A stretch of DNA of 64,000 nt from Bacillus paralicheniformis (GTDB lineage: Bacteria; Bacillota; Bacilli; Bacillales; Bacillaceae), in NCBI RefSeq assembly GCF_001042485.2, contig NZ_LBMN02000035.1, positions 124,001 through 188,000 on the forward strand, written 5' to 3'. Position numbers and translations under genes: made by a program. The notes beneath the pieces were generated by a model. That model was not told the DNA's origin. It did not search any database and worked only from the letters and a program-made list of their open reading frames with translations. Shown piece after piece: positions 1 through 10,582 of the stretch (within the stretch, counting starts at the first letter, position 1; every line of letters starts with the position of its first letter).

Positions 1-650
1 GGCTGATCGTCACGGCTTCAGGCGGCAGCTTCAGGGACAGAACAAGGCAGGAACTTGAAGGCGTCACAGTGGAAGAAGCCCTCAATCATCCAAATTGGTC
101 GATGGGTGCAAAAATCACGATCGATTCGGCTACAATGATGAATAAAGGGCTCGAGGTCATTGAAGCGCACTGGCTGTTTGATCTGCCTTATGACCGGATC
201 GATGTCCTCCTTCACAAAGAAAGCATCATTCATTCAATGGTGGAATTCCACGACCGAAGCGTCATCGCCCAGCTTGGCACACCTGATATGAGAGTGCCGA
301 TTCAATATGCGCTCAGCTATCCGGAACGCCTGCCGTTTGATGAAGCCAAATCACTCGAACTCTGGCAAGTCGGACAGCTGAATTTTGCCCAAGCTGATTT
401 TGAAAGGTTCCGCTGCTTACAATTCGCTTATGAATCAGGTAAAATAGGCGGTACAATGCCGACTGTTTTAAACGCGGCCAACGAGGAAGCCGTTGCGGCA
501 TTTCTTTCGGGCAGGATTTCCTTTCTCGGGATTGAAGACATTATTGAAAAAGCTTTGGAACGCCATCAGGTGATCGCAAAGCCGAGCCTTCAAGAGATCC
601 GTGAAGTGGACAAAGACGCCAGAAAGTTTGTCCAAACATTACTCACATAA
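1..650 (+). CDS. dxr: 1-deoxy-D-xylulose 5-phosphate reductoisomerase, 3' part (5' end outside window)
   Basis: This cytoplasmic enzyme converts DXP to 2-C-methyl-D-erythritol 4-phosphate with NADPH, the committed step of the MEP isoprenoid pathway. Only the last 215 codons are present; the frame is open from base 3 and the gene starts upstream. Visible family signatures are TASGGSFRD near the edge, then [17 protein letters not shown], the substrate and metal-binding stretch, and [15 protein letters not shown] further on. The stop at 648-650 lies just before rasP, the same neighbour as in B. subtilis, where the genes form the dxr-rasP-proS-polC series. Identification is secure; the N-terminal NADPH domain cannot be judged. 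Confidence 0.97.
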   Translation, partial: LIVTASGGSFRDRTRQELEGVTVEEALNHPNWSMGAKITIDSATMMNKGLEVIEAHWLFDLPYDRIDVLLHKESIIHSMVEFHDRSVIAQLGTPDMRVPIQYALSYPERLPFDEAKSLELWQVGQLNFAQADFERFRCLQFAYESGKIGGTMPTVLNAANEEAVAAFLSGRISFLGIEDIIEKALERHQVIAKPSLQEIREVDKDARKFVQTLLT

Positions 651-656
651 GGTGGT

Positions 657-1922
657 ATGTTCGTGAATACTGTGATCGCGTTTATTCTTATTTTTGGAAC
701 GCTCGTATTTTTCCATGAGCTTGGTCATCTCATCCTTGCTCAAAGAGCCGGAATACTGTGCCGGGAGTTTGCAATCGGCTTCGGTCCGAAAATCTTTTCG
801 TTTAAGAAAAATGAGACCGTTTATACGATCAGGCTTCTTCCGATCGGCGGCTTTGTTAGAATGGCCGGCGAAGATCCTGAGATGATTGAAGTGAAGCCCG
901 GTTATACGGTCGGGCTGTTGTTCGACAGCGAAAACAAAGTCGAAAAGATCATTATCAACCAAAAAGAAAAGTATCCTGACGCATTGGTCATCGAAGTGGA
1001 GCAGGCTGACCTGGAGCATCAGATGAGGATTACGGGCTATGAGCACGGCAATGAAGATCATCTCTCATCCTTTTCTGTCAGTGAAACGTCCTTTTTCATC
1101 GTAGACGGGGAAGAAGTCCAGATCGCTCCTTACAACCGCCAATTCCATTCAAAAACGGTTTGGCAGCGTATAAAGGCGATTGCGGCCGGCCCGATCATGA
1201 ACTTTATTTTGGCTTATGTCATTCTCGTAATGCTCGGCCTGATGCAGGGAGTGCCGTCTGACGAGCCGGTGCTCGGCAAGTTGATAGACAACGGACGGGC
1301 GGCGGAAGCGGGACTCCAGGAAGGAGACCGCATTCAAACGATCAACGGGGAGAACATGAGATCGTGGACGGATATTGTCAACACGGTCAGGGAACACCCT
1401 GAAAAAGAACTGAAAATCGTTGTGATGCGCGACAACGTCAAGGTGACGAAATACGTAACACCTGAAGCAGTCAAGGCAGGGGACGAAACCGTCGGCAGAT
1501 TCGGCGCTTACAACCCGGTGAAAACAGGAATCCTGACATCAATTTCCTACGGTGCGACCGAAACGGCGACAGTAGCGCAGAGCATCGTGACCAATCTCGG
1601 AAAGCTCGTCACGGGACAATTCTCAATCGACATGCTGGCCGGTCCTGTCGGCATTTATGACATGACAGACCAAGTGGCCAAGACAGGCGTTATCAATCTG
1701 CTGAAGCTGGCCGCATTTTTAAGCATTAACCTCGGGATCGTCAACCTTCTGCCAATCCCTGCGCTGGACGGCGGCAGACTGTTGTTCCTGTTTATTGAAG
1801 CGATCCGCGGAAAGCCGATCAACCGAGAAAAAGAAGCGTTTGTCGTCTTTGTCGGCGTCGCATTTTTGATGCTCTTAATGCTTGTCGTCACATGGAACGA
1901 TATCCAGCGCTTATTTCTGTAA
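657..1922 (+). CDS. rasP: Intramembrane site-2 zinc metalloprotease RasP
   Basis: RasP cleaves membrane-embedded substrates, classically the anti-sigma-W factor RsiW after its first cut, and also signal-peptide remnants and FtsL. The 421-residue protein has the membrane zinc motif HELGH at residues 20-24, a central PDZ domain (about 190-270, after a segment ending AGPIMNFILAYVI), and the C-terminal motif NLLPIPALDGG that supplies the third zinc ligand. The conventional ATG at 657 is only 1 nt from the Shine-Dalgarno AAGGTGG; an in-frame GTG at 663 has 7-nt spacing and may be the real start. It follows dxr by 6 nt and is probably cotranscribed with it. Confidence 0.96.
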   Translation: MFVNTVIAFILIFGTLVFFHELGHLILAQRAGILCREFAIGFGPKIFSFKKNETVYTIRLLPIGGFVRMAGEDPEMIEVKPGYTVGLLFDSENKVEKIIINQKEKYPDALVIEVEQADLEHQMRITGYEHGNEDHLSSFSVSETSFFIVDGEEVQIAPYNRQFHSKTVWQRIKAIAAGPIMNFILAYVILVMLGLMQGVPSDEPVLGKLIDNGRAAEAGLQEGDRIQTINGENMRSWTDIVNTVREHPEKELKIVVMRDNVKVTKYVTPEAVKAGDETVGRFGAYNPVKTGILTSISYGATETATVAQSIVTNLGKLVTGQFSIDMLAGPVGIYDMTDQVAKTGVINLLKLAAFLSINLGIVNLLPIPALDGGRLLFLFIEAIRGKPINREKEAFVVFVGVAFLMLLMLVVTWNDIQRLFL

Positions 1923-1950
1923 AACCAATTGCCTTTTTTAAGTGCAGCCA

Positions 1951-1976
1951 AGCCCTTTTAAAAGGCTCTTTTTTAG
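1951..1976 (+). terminator. Possible weak terminator between rasP and proS
   Basis: AGCC and GGCT arms (1951-1954 and 1964-1967) enclose an AT-rich TTTTAAAA segment, followed by a run of T. The stem is short, so termination would be partial. No T-box leader is visible before proS, since only about 110 nt separate it from rasP. Confidence 0.35.
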
Positions 1977-2031
1977 GGACGCCGTTCCCGACTCAAAAAG
2001 TAACCAACTGAAACAAATGAGGTGCGAACGA

Positions 2032-3750
2032 ATGAGACAGAGCAGGACTTTAATTCCTACGCTCCGCGAAGTGCCGGCTGATGCTGAAGCAAAAAGCCAT
2101 CAGCTTCTTCTCAGAGCGGGGTTTATCAGACAAAACACAAGCGGTGTATACAGCTATATGCCTCTTGCCAATAAAGTCATTCATAAAATCCAGAGCATTG
2201 TCCGCCAAGAAATGGAGAAAATCAATGCCGTCGAAATGCTGATGCCGGCGCTCCAGCAGGCGGAAACTTGGCAGGAATCGGGAAGATGGTACACGTACGG
2301 TCCTGAGCTCATGAGGCTGAAAGACCGCCACGGCCGCGAATTTGCCCTTGGCGCGACACACGAAGAGGTCATCACAAGCATCGTCAGAGATGAAGTGAAA
2401 TCGTACAAGCGCCTTCCGCTGACCCTTTACCAGATCCAATCGAAATTCCGCGATGAAAAGCGCCCGCGCTTCGGTCTGTTGAGAGGCCGGGAATTCATCA
2501 TGAAGGATGCGTATTCCTTCCATTCTTCCGCCGAAAGCCTTGATAAAACGTACAATGATATGTACCAGGCGTATACGAATGTGTTTACGCGCTGCGGCTT
2601 GAATTTCAGACCGGTCATTGCAGATTCAGGCGCGATGGGCGGAAAGGATACCCATGAATTTATGGCATTGTCCGATGTCGGTGAAGATACAATTGCGTAT
2701 TCTGATCAGTCTTCATACGCTGCCAACATCGAAATGGCTGAAGTGAAGGAAGCCGGTGCTGGCGAGAAGGCTGAAATGAAAGAGCTCCAGGAAGTCCACA
2801 CACCTTCGGTCAAAACGATCGAAGAAGTTGCCGCATTTCTTGGCATATCCCCGTCAGACTGCGTGAAATCAATGCTCATGAAAGCAGACGGACGTTTTGT
2901 CCTCGTGTTGACGAGAGGGGATCATGAAGTCAACGATATTAAGGTGAAGAATCTGCTCCAAGCAGAAACGATCGAATTCGCGAGCGTCGAAGAGGTTGCT
3001 GAGATAACAGGTACTGAGCCTGGCTTTGTCGGACCGGTGGGGCTCGACCGTGAAATCGAAATCTTTGCAGACTTTGCTGTGAAGGCGATGGCAAACGCAG
3101 CAGCAGGAGCGAATAAAACAGATTACCATTATCAAAACGTGAATATCAGCCGGGATGTGCACAATGTGACATTCGCCGATCTCCGCTTGATCCAGGAAGG
3201 AGACCCTTCACCGGATGGAAACGGAACGATCCGTTTTGCAAAAGGAATCGAAGTCGGACAAGTTTTTAAACTCGGCACCCGCTATTCTGAAGCGATGGAC
3301 GCAACATACCTTGACGAAAACGGACGCGCTCAGCCGATGCTGATGGGCTGCTATGGAATCGGGATTTCCCGGACACTTTCGGCCATCGTTGAGCAGCATC
3401 ATGACGATAAAGGCTTGATCTGGCCGCTGGAAGTGACGCCGTATGACCTGCACATCCTCGCGCTTAACATGAAAAATGACGCGCAGGTTCAGCTTGCCGA
3501 AAAGCTGTATGAAGATTTTAAAGCGAACGGCTATGACGTATTGTTTGATGACCGTGCTGAACGGGCCGGCGTTAAATTTGCAGATTCCGATTTGATCGGT
3601 CTGCCGATCCGCATCACGGTCGGAAAAAGAGCTGATGAAGGCGTTGTCGAAGTGAAGATCCGCAAAACCGGAGAATCATTTGAAGTCGCCGCTGAAGAGC
3701 TTTTGGACTTTATCGAAAAACAAGTCAAGAGCTTATCTTCTCACTCTTAA
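2032..3750 (+). CDS. proS: Prolyl-tRNA synthetase (bacterial type with editing insert)
   Basis: ProS charges tRNA-Pro with proline in the cytoplasm. The ATG at 2032 follows GAGGTG by 7 nt, giving 572 residues, near the usual ~565; the frame extends upstream but without a ribosome site. The class II synthetase core shows motif 2 around [21 protein letters not shown] (near residue 140; the string quoted in parts: [17 protein letters not shown]). A long insertion from about 220 to 400 is the INS/YbaK-like domain that deacylates Ala-tRNA-Pro, marking this as the bacterial ProS form. Motif 3 GCYGIGISR (about residue 440) and the anticodon-binding C-terminal domain follow. It sits between rasP and polC as in B. 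subtilis. Confidence 0.97.
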   Translation: MRQSRTLIPTLREVPADAEAKSHQLLLRAGFIRQNTSGVYSYMPLANKVIHKIQSIVRQEMEKINAVEMLMPALQQAETWQESGRWYTYGPELMRLKDRHGREFALGATHEEVITSIVRDEVKSYKRLPLTLYQIQSKFRDEKRPRFGLLRGREFIMKDAYSFHSSAESLDKTYNDMYQAYTNVFTRCGLNFRPVIADSGAMGGKDTHEFMALSDVGEDTIAYSDQSSYAANIEMAEVKEAGAGEKAEMKELQEVHTPSVKTIEEVAAFLGISPSDCVKSMLMKADGRFVLVLTRGDHEVNDIKVKNLLQAETIEFASVEEVAEITGTEPGFVGPVGLDREIEIFADFAVKAMANAAAGANKTDYHYQNVNISRDVHNVTFADLRLIQEGDPSPDGNGTIRFAKGIEVGQVFKLGTRYSEAMDATYLDENGRAQPMLMGCYGIGISRTLSAIVEQHHDDKGLIWPLEVTPYDLHILALNMKNDAQVQLAEKLYEDFKANGYDVLFDDRAERAGVKFADSDLIGLPIRITVGKRADEGVVEVKIRKTGESFEVAAEELLDFIEKQVKSLSSHS

Positions 3751-3771
3751 AGATGTTAAACTAGAGTAAAG

Positions 3772-3805
3772 GAAGGTACCTCGGGAATCGTCCCAAGGTA
3801 CCTTC
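3772..3805 (+). repeat. Long near-perfect inverted repeat (hairpin) between proS and polC
   Basis: Arms GAAGGTACCT (3772-3781) and AGGTACCTTC (3796-3805) pair perfectly; after a C/A mismatch, GGGA (3783-3786) pairs with TCCC (3791-3794) around an ATCG loop. The following sequence is not a continuous T run (AATTATGATTTTCTTTT), so it is either an imperfect terminator or an mRNA processing or stabilising hairpin ahead of polC. Confidence 0.7.
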
Positions 3806-3837
3806 AATTATGATTTTCTTTTAGGGAGGAATCTGTC

Positions 3838-6800
3838 TTGGAAGACCAGCTTTCTGTCAACAGAAGACAGTTTCAAATTCTTCTGCAGCAGCTGAATGTA
3901 ACGGAAGATACGATGATCCGTCACCTTGAAGGCGGACAAATCATAAAGCTGACCGTTCATAAAAACAAGAAGACATGGCACTTTCACTTTAAATTGAAAA
4001 ATGTCCTGCCTTATCAAATCTTCGAACGGTTTCACACCCAGCTGACCCGCACCTTTTCCCATATCGCTCAGGTCACCTGTTCCATCGAGGCGGAAAACCC
4101 TTCGATTGACGAGCAGCTTGTTCAGGATTACTGGACGCGCTGCATCCAGGAACTCGATGGTATTTCCCCGCCGATTTTGACGCTTTTGAACGACCAAAAG
4201 CCCAAGCTTACGGGGAACAAAATCCTGCTTAAAACGAAAACAGATACAGAAGCATCCGCTTTAAAAAAGAAATACAGCTCGCTCATCCAGTCAAGCTACT
4301 GCACATTCGGTTTTCCTGAGCTCCAGCTCGACACAGAAATCTTTGTGTCAGATCAAGAGATTCAGAAATTCAGAGAGCAAAAAATGGCCGAAGATCAAGA
4401 GAGAGCCCTTCAGGCTTTAATCGAAATGGAAAAGCAGGATAAGGAAGCCCAAGACGATGAAGCGCCGTCAGGCCCTCTTCAGATCGGCTACCAGATTAAA
4501 GACTCTGAAGAGATCAGAACGCTTGACAGCATCATGGATGAAGAGCGGAGAATTACGGTGCAAGGCTATGTATTCGACGCTGAAACAAGAGAGCTGAAAA
4601 GCGGCAGAACGCTTTGTATCTTTAAGATAACCGACTATACAAACAGCATTCTCGTCAAAATGTTCGCACGTGAAAAAGAGGACGCTGTTTTGATGAAGTC
4701 CCTGAAAAAAGGGATGTGGGTAAAGGCGAGAGGAAGCATACAAAACGATACATTCGTCCGCGATTTGGTGATGATCGCCAACGATGTCAATGAAATCAAA
4801 GGGAAAACCCGTGAGGATACAGCACCGGAGGACGAAAAACGTGTCGAGCTCCACCTCCATTCACCGATGAGCCAGATGGATGCCGTATCAAGTATCGGCA
4901 AGCTTGTCGAACAGGCGAAAAAATGGGGGCATCCGGCTATCGCGCTCACTGATCACGCTGTTGTCCAATCGTTTCCTGATGCATTCGCGGCGAGCAAAAA
5001 GCATGGCGTGAAAATGATCTACGGACTTGAAGCCAACCTCGTCGACGACGGCGTGCCGATTGCCTACAATCCGGTGCACCGCCTGCTTGAAGAGGAGACA
5101 TATGTCGTGTTCGACGTCGAGACGACGGGGCTGTCGGCCGTCTATGATACGATCATCGAGCTGGCCGCCGTAAAAGTAAAAGGCGGGGAGATCATCGAAC
5201 GCTTTGAAAGGTTTGCAAACCCGCATCGCCCTTTATCGGCTACGATCATCGAGCTGACTGGGATTACCGATGATATGCTGAAAGATGCGCCTGAAGCCGA
5301 AGAGGTCATCCGAGATTTTAAAGAATGGGTCGGAGATCACACGCTTGTCGCTCACAATGCAAGCTTTGACATCGGCTTCATCAATGTCGCCTACAAGCGT
5401 CTGCTGAATTCGGAGAAAGTGCAGAACCCGGTCATTGACACACTTGAGCTGGGCCGTTTTCTTTATCCGGAATTCAAAAACCACAGGCTGAATACGCTTT
5501 GTAAAAAGTTTGACATCGAGCTCACCCAGCACCACAGGGCGATTTATGATACCGAAGCGACGGGCTATCTCCTTGTGAAAATGCTGAAAGACGCGGCCGA
5601 AAAAAATATCATGTACCACGATCAGCTGAATGAAAATATGGGGCAGTCCAATGCCTATCAGCGTTCAAGGCCATATCACGCGACCCTTTTGGCAGTCAAT
5701 GAGACAGGTTTGAAAAACCTTTTCAAACTCGTGTCGCTTTCACATATCCATTATTTTTACAGGGTGCCGAGGATCCCAAGGTCACAGCTTGAAAAGTACA
5801 GAGAAGGCCTTTTAATCGGTTCGGCATGCGACAAAGGCGAAGTATTCGAAGGCATGATGCAGAAATCGCCGGAAGAGGTCGAAGACATCGCTTCATTTTA
5901 TGACTATCTTGAAGTCATGCCGCCTGAAGTCTACCGGCACCTGCTCCAGCTTGAACTCGTCAGGGATGAAAAAGCGTTAAAAGAAATCATCGCCAACATC
6001 ACAAAGCTCGGCGAGAAACTGAATATTCCGGTAGTAGCTACGGGGAATGTTCATTACCTGAACCCTGAGGATAAAATTTACCGCAAGATTCTGGTTTCCT
6101 CACAAGGCGGCGCAAATCCGCTCAACAGGCACGAACTGCCGAACGTTCATTTCCGTTCGACGGATGAAATGCTTGAGGCCTTTTCATTTTTGGGTGAGGA
6201 AAAAGCGAAAGAAATCGTCGTCAAGAACACCCGTTTGATCAGCGAGCGAATCGAAGAAATCAAGCCGATCAAAGACGATCTTTACACACCGAAGATCGAA
6301 GGCGCAGATGACGAAATCCGCCGCATGAGCTATGAGAAAGCAAAAAGCATTTACGGCGACGACCTTCCGGAAATCGTCGAAAAGCGGATCGAAAAAGAGC
6401 TGAAAAGCATTATCGGCCATGGATTCGCCGTCATCTATCTGATCTCTCATAAGCTTGTAAAACGCTCCCTTGATGACGGCTATCTTGTCGGTTCAAGGGG
6501 ATCGGTCGGTTCTTCCCTTGTCGCAACATTGACGGAAATTACCGAGGTCAACCCGCTGCCGCCGCATTACGTCTGTCCGGATTGCCGCCATTCCGAGTTT
6601 TTCAACGATGGATCGGTCGGTTCGGGATTTGATTTGCCTGACAAAGACTGTCCGAAGTGTGGAGCGGCCTACAGAAAAGACGGCCACGACATACCGTTCG
6701 AGACGTTTCTGGGGTTTAAAGGGGACAAGGTTCCTGATATCGACTTGAACTTCTCGGGCGAATATCAGCCGCACGCCCACAACTACACGAAAGTCCTGTT

Positions 6801-8154
6801 CGGAGAGGATAACGTCTACCGTGCGGGAACGATCGGCACAGTCGCCGAAAAAACGGCTTACGGGTATGTCAAAGGGTATGCTAACGACAACAATTTGCAT
6901 ATGCGCGGGGCGGAAATCGACCGCCTTGTCCAAGGCTGTACAGGCGTCAAGCGGACGACAGGGCAGCACCCGGGCGGAATCATCGTTGTGCCTGATTACA
7001 TGGATATTTACGACTTTTCACCAATCCAGTTTCCGGCGGATGCCACCGATTCCGAATGGAAGACGACGCACTTTGACTTCCATTCCATCCATGACAACCT
7101 GCTGAAGCTGGATATTCTCGGACACGATGATCCGACGGTCATCCGTATGCTCCAGGATCTGAGCGGGATTGACCCGAAGACGATTCCGACCGATGATCCC
7201 GAAGTGATGAAAATTTTCCAAGGGACAGAATCTTTAGGGGTAACCGAAGAGCAGATCGGCTGTAAAACCGGAACGCTTGGCATCCCTGAATTCGGAACCC
7301 GCTTTGTCAGACAGATGCTCGAAGACACCAAGCCGACGACATTTTCCGAGCTCGTTCAGATTTCCGGCCTGTCACACGGTACGGACGTATGGCTCGGCAA
7401 CGCGCAGGAGCTGATTCACAATAATATTTGTGAACTGAGCGAAGTGATCGGCTGCCGTGATGATATTATGGTGTACTTAATCTACCAGGGGCTTGAGCCA
7501 TCCCTCGCCTTTAAGATTATGGAATTTGTCCGTAAAGGTAAGGGACTGACACCTGAATGGGAAGAAGAAATGAAGAATAATAATGTTCCGGACTGGTATA
7601 TCGACTCGTGTAAAAAAATCAAATACATGTTCCCGAAAGCCCACGCTGCGGCATATGTTTTGATGGCGGTCAGAATCGCTTATTTTAAAGTCCATCATCC
7701 GCTGCTCTACTACGCAGCATACTTTACGGTGCGGGCCGATGACTTTGATATCGAAACGATGATCAAAGGGTCGACAGCGATTAAAGCCGTCATGGATGAC
7801 ATCAACTCTAAAGGCCTTGACGCTTCTCCGAAAGAGAAAAGTTTGCTCACGGTGCTTGAGCTGGCGCTTGAAATGTGCGAAAGGGGCTTCTCTTTCCAAA
7901 AAGTCGACTTATACAGATCGAGCGCTTCCGAATTCATCATTGACGGAAACAGCTTGATTCCGCCGTTTAATTCAATACCGGGGCTTGGAACAAACGCCGC
8001 TTTGAATATTGTCAAAGCAAGGGAAGAAGGCGAATTTCTTTCCAAAGAAGATTTGCAAAAAAGAGGCAAGGTGTCAAAAACGATCATGGAATACTTGGAG
8101 CGCCACGGCTGTCTCGAGTCGCTCCCAGATCAGAACCAGCTGTCTTTATTTTAA
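3838..8154 (+). CDS. polC: DNA polymerase III alpha subunit, Gram-positive PolC type
   Basis: PolC is the main replicative polymerase of low-GC Gram-positives, with polymerase and 3'-5' proofreading activity in one chain. The TTG at 3838 follows GGGAGGAA and gives 1438 residues, matching the family. Domains in order: an N-terminal tau-interacting region and OB fold (to about 330), a PHP domain starting at [14 protein letters not shown] (about 335), the DEDDh exonuclease inserted in it ([10 protein letters not shown], about 423), a zinc-binding loop with CPDC and CPKCG, and the catalytic palm with [12 protein letters not shown] (about 965). The C-terminus QNQLSLF resembles a beta-clamp binding peptide. 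In B. subtilis rimP follows directly; here the cellulase island intervenes. Confidence 0.98.
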   Translation: MEDQLSVNRRQFQILLQQLNVTEDTMIRHLEGGQIIKLTVHKNKKTWHFHFKLKNVLPYQIFERFHTQLTRTFSHIAQVTCSIEAENPSIDEQLVQDYWTRCIQELDGISPPILTLLNDQKPKLTGNKILLKTKTDTEASALKKKYSSLIQSSYCTFGFPELQLDTEIFVSDQEIQKFREQKMAEDQERALQALIEMEKQDKEAQDDEAPSGPLQIGYQIKDSEEIRTLDSIMDEERRITVQGYVFDAETRELKSGRTLCIFKITDYTNSILVKMFAREKEDAVLMKSLKKGMWVKARGSIQNDTFVRDLVMIANDVNEIKGKTREDTAPEDEKRVELHLHSPMSQMDAVSSIGKLVEQAKKWGHPAIALTDHAVVQSFPDAFAASKKHGVKMIYGLEANLVDDGVPIAYNPVHRLLEEETYVVFDVETTGLSAVYDTIIELAAVKVKGGEIIERFERFANPHRPLSATIIELTGITDDMLKDAPEAEEVIRDFKEWVGDHTLVAHNASFDIGFINVAYKRLLNSEKVQNPVIDTLELGRFLYPEFKNHRLNTLCKKFDIELTQHHRAIYDTEATGYLLVKMLKDAAEKNIMYHDQLNENMGQSNAYQRSRPYHATLLAVNETGLKNLFKLVSLSHIHYFYRVPRIPRSQLEKYREGLLIGSACDKGEVFEGMMQKSPEEVEDIASFYDYLEVMPPEVYRHLLQLELVRDEKALKEIIANITKLGEKLNIPVVATGNVHYLNPEDKIYRKILVSSQGGANPLNRHELPNVHFRSTDEMLEAFSFLGEEKAKEIVVKNTRLISERIEEIKPIKDDLYTPKIEGADDEIRRMSYEKAKSIYGDDLPEIVEKRIEKELKSIIGHGFAVIYLISHKLVKRSLDDGYLVGSRGSVGSSLVATLTEITEVNPLPPHYVCPDCRHSEFFNDGSVGSGFDLPDKDCPKCGAAYRKDGHDIPFETFLGFKGDKVPDIDLNFSGEYQPHAHNYTKVLFGEDNVYRAGTIGTVAEKTAYGYVKGYANDNNLHMRGAEIDRLVQGCTGVKRTTGQHPGGIIVVPDYMDIYDFSPIQFPADATDSEWKTTHFDFHSIHDNLLKLDILGHDDPTVIRMLQDLSGIDPKTIPTDDPEVMKIFQGTESLGVTEEQIGCKTGTLGIPEFGTRFVRQMLEDTKPTTFSELVQISGLSHGTDVWLGNAQELIHNNICELSEVIGCRDDIMVYLIYQGLEPSLAFKIMEFVRKGKGLTPEWEEEMKNNNVPDWYIDSCKKIKYMFPKAHAAAYVLMAVRIAYFKVHHPLLYYAAYFTVRADDFDIETMIKGSTAIKAVMDDINSKGLDASPKEKSLLTVLELALEMCERGFSFQKVDLYRSSASEFIIDGNSLIPPFNSIPGLGTNAALNIVKAREEGEFLSKEDLQKRGKVSKTIMEYLERHGCLESLPDQNQLSLF

Positions 8155-8157
8155 AGG

Positions 8158-8190
8158 CTGCCGACTTATTCGGCAGTCTCTTTTTTGTTT
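8158..8190 (+). terminator. Terminator of polC
   Basis: CTGCCGA (8158-8164) pairs with TCGGCAG (8170-8176) around a 5-nt loop, followed by TCTCTTTTTTG. It marks the left edge of the cellulase island. Confidence 0.85.
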
Positions 8191-8243
8191 TCTAACCCAG
8201 CGCGTTCTTCGAAGATTCAGAGGCGCGTATAGTGCGGAAAGTT

Positions 8244-8284
8244 TGTCAGATTGATTGACAATAAAAATACATTAATGTTAATAT
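8244..8284 (+). promoter_or_regulatory. Candidate sigma-A promoter of the cellulase operon with overlapping inverted repeat
   Basis: A perfect -35 TTGACA (8255-8260) is followed after 18 nt by TAATAT (8279-8284). TGTCA (8244-8248) and TGACA (8256-8260) form an inverted repeat that covers the -35, as an operator would. The 12-mer TGTCAGATTGAT (8244-8255) recurs at 12713-12724, between the Cel48 and Cel5 genes. Promoter use and any regulator are inferred. Confidence 0.5.
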
Positions 8285-8545
8285 TTTCAAAATGATATTA
8301 TTCTATAAAGAAGTTCACTTTTTCAGTGAACAGAAGTTAGTTTCTTGATTAAACAAACAAAGTTCTTCGTTCCTCCGGCAAACATTGAACCTGCGTGAAT
8401 CTGCAGCACATCTTCAAATTTCAAAAATTCAATCAGTCTCTTCTCCGCTTACCGAAAGACACCATTTGTCCGTCACTAAAGGAGGTGAGTGTCATGTAAA
8501 CATCGGCTGTTTTGAAGGAAAACAAAATGAGGAGGAAGGAGTCCG
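8285..8545 (+). promoter_or_regulatory. Long 5' leader of the cellulase operon
   Basis: About 260 nt separate the predicted promoter from the first coding start. It holds a hairpin, GTTCACT (8313-8319) with AGTGAAC (8325-8331), too weakly T-flanked to be a terminator. Near the 3' end comes a perfect ribosome site AAAGGAGGTGA (8478-8488) leading only to ATG TAA (8494-8499). No protein gene is supported here; a short open frame from 8512 overlaps the Cel9 gene in another frame and lacks coding character. Confidence 0.5.
8478..8499 (+). promoter_or_regulatory. Perfect Shine-Dalgarno followed by ATG-TAA minimal ORF (stabiliser-like)
   Basis: AAAGGAGGTGA is complementary over 11 nt to the 3' end of 16S rRNA, and an ATG immediately followed by TAA lies 5 nt downstream. 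It is 47 nt ahead of the true Cel9 start, which has its own site AGGAGGAAGGA. Upstream Shine-Dalgarno elements of this type (STAB-SD in cry3A) protect Bacillus mRNAs from 5' exonuclease by binding a ribosome; assignment here is by analogy. Confidence 0.45.
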
Positions 8546-10507
8546 TTGAAAGAGAAAGCTTTTTGGAAAATGAAAGCGTTTTTCTTTGTTTTACTGCTTA
8601 CGTTTGCGATGTTGTTCATGCCGGCTTCCGGCAAGGCGGACATTGCATCTGCGAAAGAGAGCCAAAATTATGCGGAATTGCTGCAAAAATCAATTCTTTT
8701 CTATGAGGCGCAGCGCTCCGGAAAGCTTCCGGAAAGCAGCCGTCTGAATTGGAGAGGGGACTCTGCTCTTGAGGATGGAAAAGATGTCGGCCATGATTTG
8801 ACAGGCGGATGGTATGATGCCGGAGATCACGTGAAGTTCGGCCTTCCAATGGCTTATTCTGCGGCCGTTCTGTCGTGGTCCGTCTATGAGTACCGCGATG
8901 CCTATGAAGCGGCAGGACAGCTTGATGCGATATTAGACAATATCAGATGGGCGACAGACTATTTTATTAAAGCGCATACAGATCGTTATGAGTTTTGGGG
9001 CCAAGTCGGCCATGGGGCCCAAGATCACGCCTGGTGGGGCCCGGCCGAAGTGATGCCTATGAAGCGGCCGGCCTATAAGATAGATGCAGCCTGTCCCGGG
9101 TCAGACCTTGCCGGCGGTACAGCAGCAGCCCTAGCTTCTGCATCAATCATCTTCAAGCCGACAGATGCTTCTTATTCAAATAAACTATTGGCCCATGCCA
9201 AGGAATTATACGATTTTGCCGACCGCTACCGCGGCAAATATTCAGACTGCATTACAGACGCGCAGCAATATTATAATTCGTGGAGCGGATATAAAGATGA
9301 ACTGACATGGGGAGCTGTCTGGCTCTACTTGGCAACCGGCGATCAAAAATATTTGGATAAAGCGCTTGCTTCGGTCTCAGATTGGGGCGATCCCGCAAAC
9401 TGGCCTTACCGCTGGACGCTTTCCTGGGATGACGTCTCTTACGGAGCACAGCTGCTGCTCGCTCGTCTGACGAACGAATCCCGATTCACCGCATCTGTCG
9501 AACGCAATCTTGATTATTGGTCGACAGGCTACAATCATAATGGAAGCACAGAGCGTATCACTTATACACCAGGCGGGCTGGCATGGCTTGAGCAGTGGGG
9601 ATCGCTGCGCTACGCTTCAAACGCCGCTTTTCTCGCTTTTGTTTATTCAGATTGGGTAAAAGATGCCGGCAAAGCAAAAAGGTATCGGGATTTTGCGGTT
9701 CAGCAAATGAACTATATGCTTGGGGATAATCCGCAACAGCGCAGCTTTATCGTCGGGTACGGAACAAATCCGCCGAAGCACCCGCATCACCGCACCGCAC
9801 ACGGTTCATGGGCCGATCATATGAATGTGCCTGAAAACCACCGCCATACCCTTTACGGCGCGTTAGTAGGCGGACCGGGAAAAGATGATTCGTACCGGGA
9901 CGAAACAAATGATTATGTGTCAAACGAAGTTGCGATCGATTACAATGCGGCTTTCACGGGCAATGCAGCCAAAATGTTTCAACTGTATGGTGCCGGGCAA
10001 TCACCGCTGCCTCATTTTCCCGAAAAGGAAACACCAGAAGATGAATTTTTTGCGGAGGCATCCATAAACAGCTCGGGAAACAACTACTCAGAAATCAGAG
10101 TGCAGCTTAATAACCGATCAGGATGGCCGGCAAAGAAAACCGATAAGCTGTCTTTCCGCTATTACGTGGACCTGACTGAAGCGGTGAATGCCGGATTTTC
10201 TTCGGAAGATATAAAGATCTCAACCGGATACAACGAAGGGGCGTCGGTGTCCCAGCTGAAGCCATATCACATCGGCGAACACATTTACTATACGGAAGTC
10301 AGCTTCAGCGGGGTTATGATATACCCCGGGGGTCAATCCGCCCACAAGAAAGAAGTTCAGTTCCGCCTAGCGGCTCCGGCGGGGACGTCTTTTTGGAATC
10401 CGAAAAATGACCACTCTTACCGGGGGCTGTCACACACGCTGGCAAAAACCCGGTATATACCAGTATATGATGAAGGCCGGCTTGTTTTTGGAAATGAGCC
10501 CGACTAA
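8546..10507 (+). CDS. celA: Secreted GH9 endoglucanase with C-terminal CBM3 (Cel9)
   Basis: This enzyme hydrolyses beta-1,4-glucan. The TTG at 8546 follows AGGAGGAAGGA by 5 nt. Of 653 residues, the first ~32 form a signal peptide (KEKAFWKMK, then a hydrophobic core, cleavage near GKA). The GH9 barrel carries WYDAGDHVKFGLP (residues 89-101) with the catalytic-base Asp pair D91 and D94, a His-rich HPHHRTAHGS, and the general acid E461 in YVSNEVAIDYNAAF. From about residue 500 a family 3 carbohydrate-binding module begins (EIRVQLNNRSGWPAKKTDK) and ends naturally at VFGNEPD. GH9 with a fused CBM3c is the processive endoglucanase theme; whether this module is 3c is inferred. The symbol is from memory of B. 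licheniformis naming. The gene heads the cellulase operon. Confidence 0.93.
   Translation: MKEKAFWKMKAFFFVLLLTFAMLFMPASGKADIASAKESQNYAELLQKSILFYEAQRSGKLPESSRLNWRGDSALEDGKDVGHDLTGGWYDAGDHVKFGLPMAYSAAVLSWSVYEYRDAYEAAGQLDAILDNIRWATDYFIKAHTDRYEFWGQVGHGAQDHAWWGPAEVMPMKRPAYKIDAACPGSDLAGGTAAALASASIIFKPTDASYSNKLLAHAKELYDFADRYRGKYSDCITDAQQYYNSWSGYKDELTWGAVWLYLATGDQKYLDKALASVSDWGDPANWPYRWTLSWDDVSYGAQLLLARLTNESRFTASVERNLDYWSTGYNHNGSTERITYTPGGLAWLEQWGSLRYASNAAFLAFVYSDWVKDAGKAKRYRDFAVQQMNYMLGDNPQQRSFIVGYGTNPPKHPHHRTAHGSWADHMNVPENHRHTLYGALVGGPGKDDSYRDETNDYVSNEVAIDYNAAFTGNAAKMFQLYGAGQSPLPHFPEKETPEDEFFAEASINSSGNNYSEIRVQLNNRSGWPAKKTDKLSFRYYVDLTEAVNAGFSSEDIKISTGYNEGASVSQLKPYHIGEHIYYTEVSFSGVMIYPGGQSAHKKEVQFRLAAPAGTSFWNPKNDHSYRGLSHTLAKTRYIPVYDEGRLVFGNEPD
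8571..8584 (+). promoter_or_regulatory. Candidate catabolite-responsive element (cre) inside the Cel9 signal-peptide codons
   Basis: TGAAAGCGTTTTTC agrees with the CcpA consensus TGWAARCGYTWNCW except near its 3' end. A cre 25 nt into a coding region can act as a CcpA roadblock, and carbon repression would suit a cellulase operon. It is one imperfect match. Confidence 0.35.
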
Positions 10508-10582
10508 AAAACACCCGGATTCAATCCCCGGCAGTCCCATCATATGAAACGAAAGCTTGAAGCTTCAAAAGGAGGACGCATC

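Noticed and set aside
1923..2031. Possible T-box riboswitch before proS
   Set aside because: The gap is only about 110 nt and no T-box sequence or specifier hairpin is visible.
8512..8706. 64-codon frame beginning in the cellulase leader
   Set aside because: It overlaps the Cel9 signal peptide and domain in another frame, its start has no proper ribosome site, and the Cel9 frame has clear homology features.
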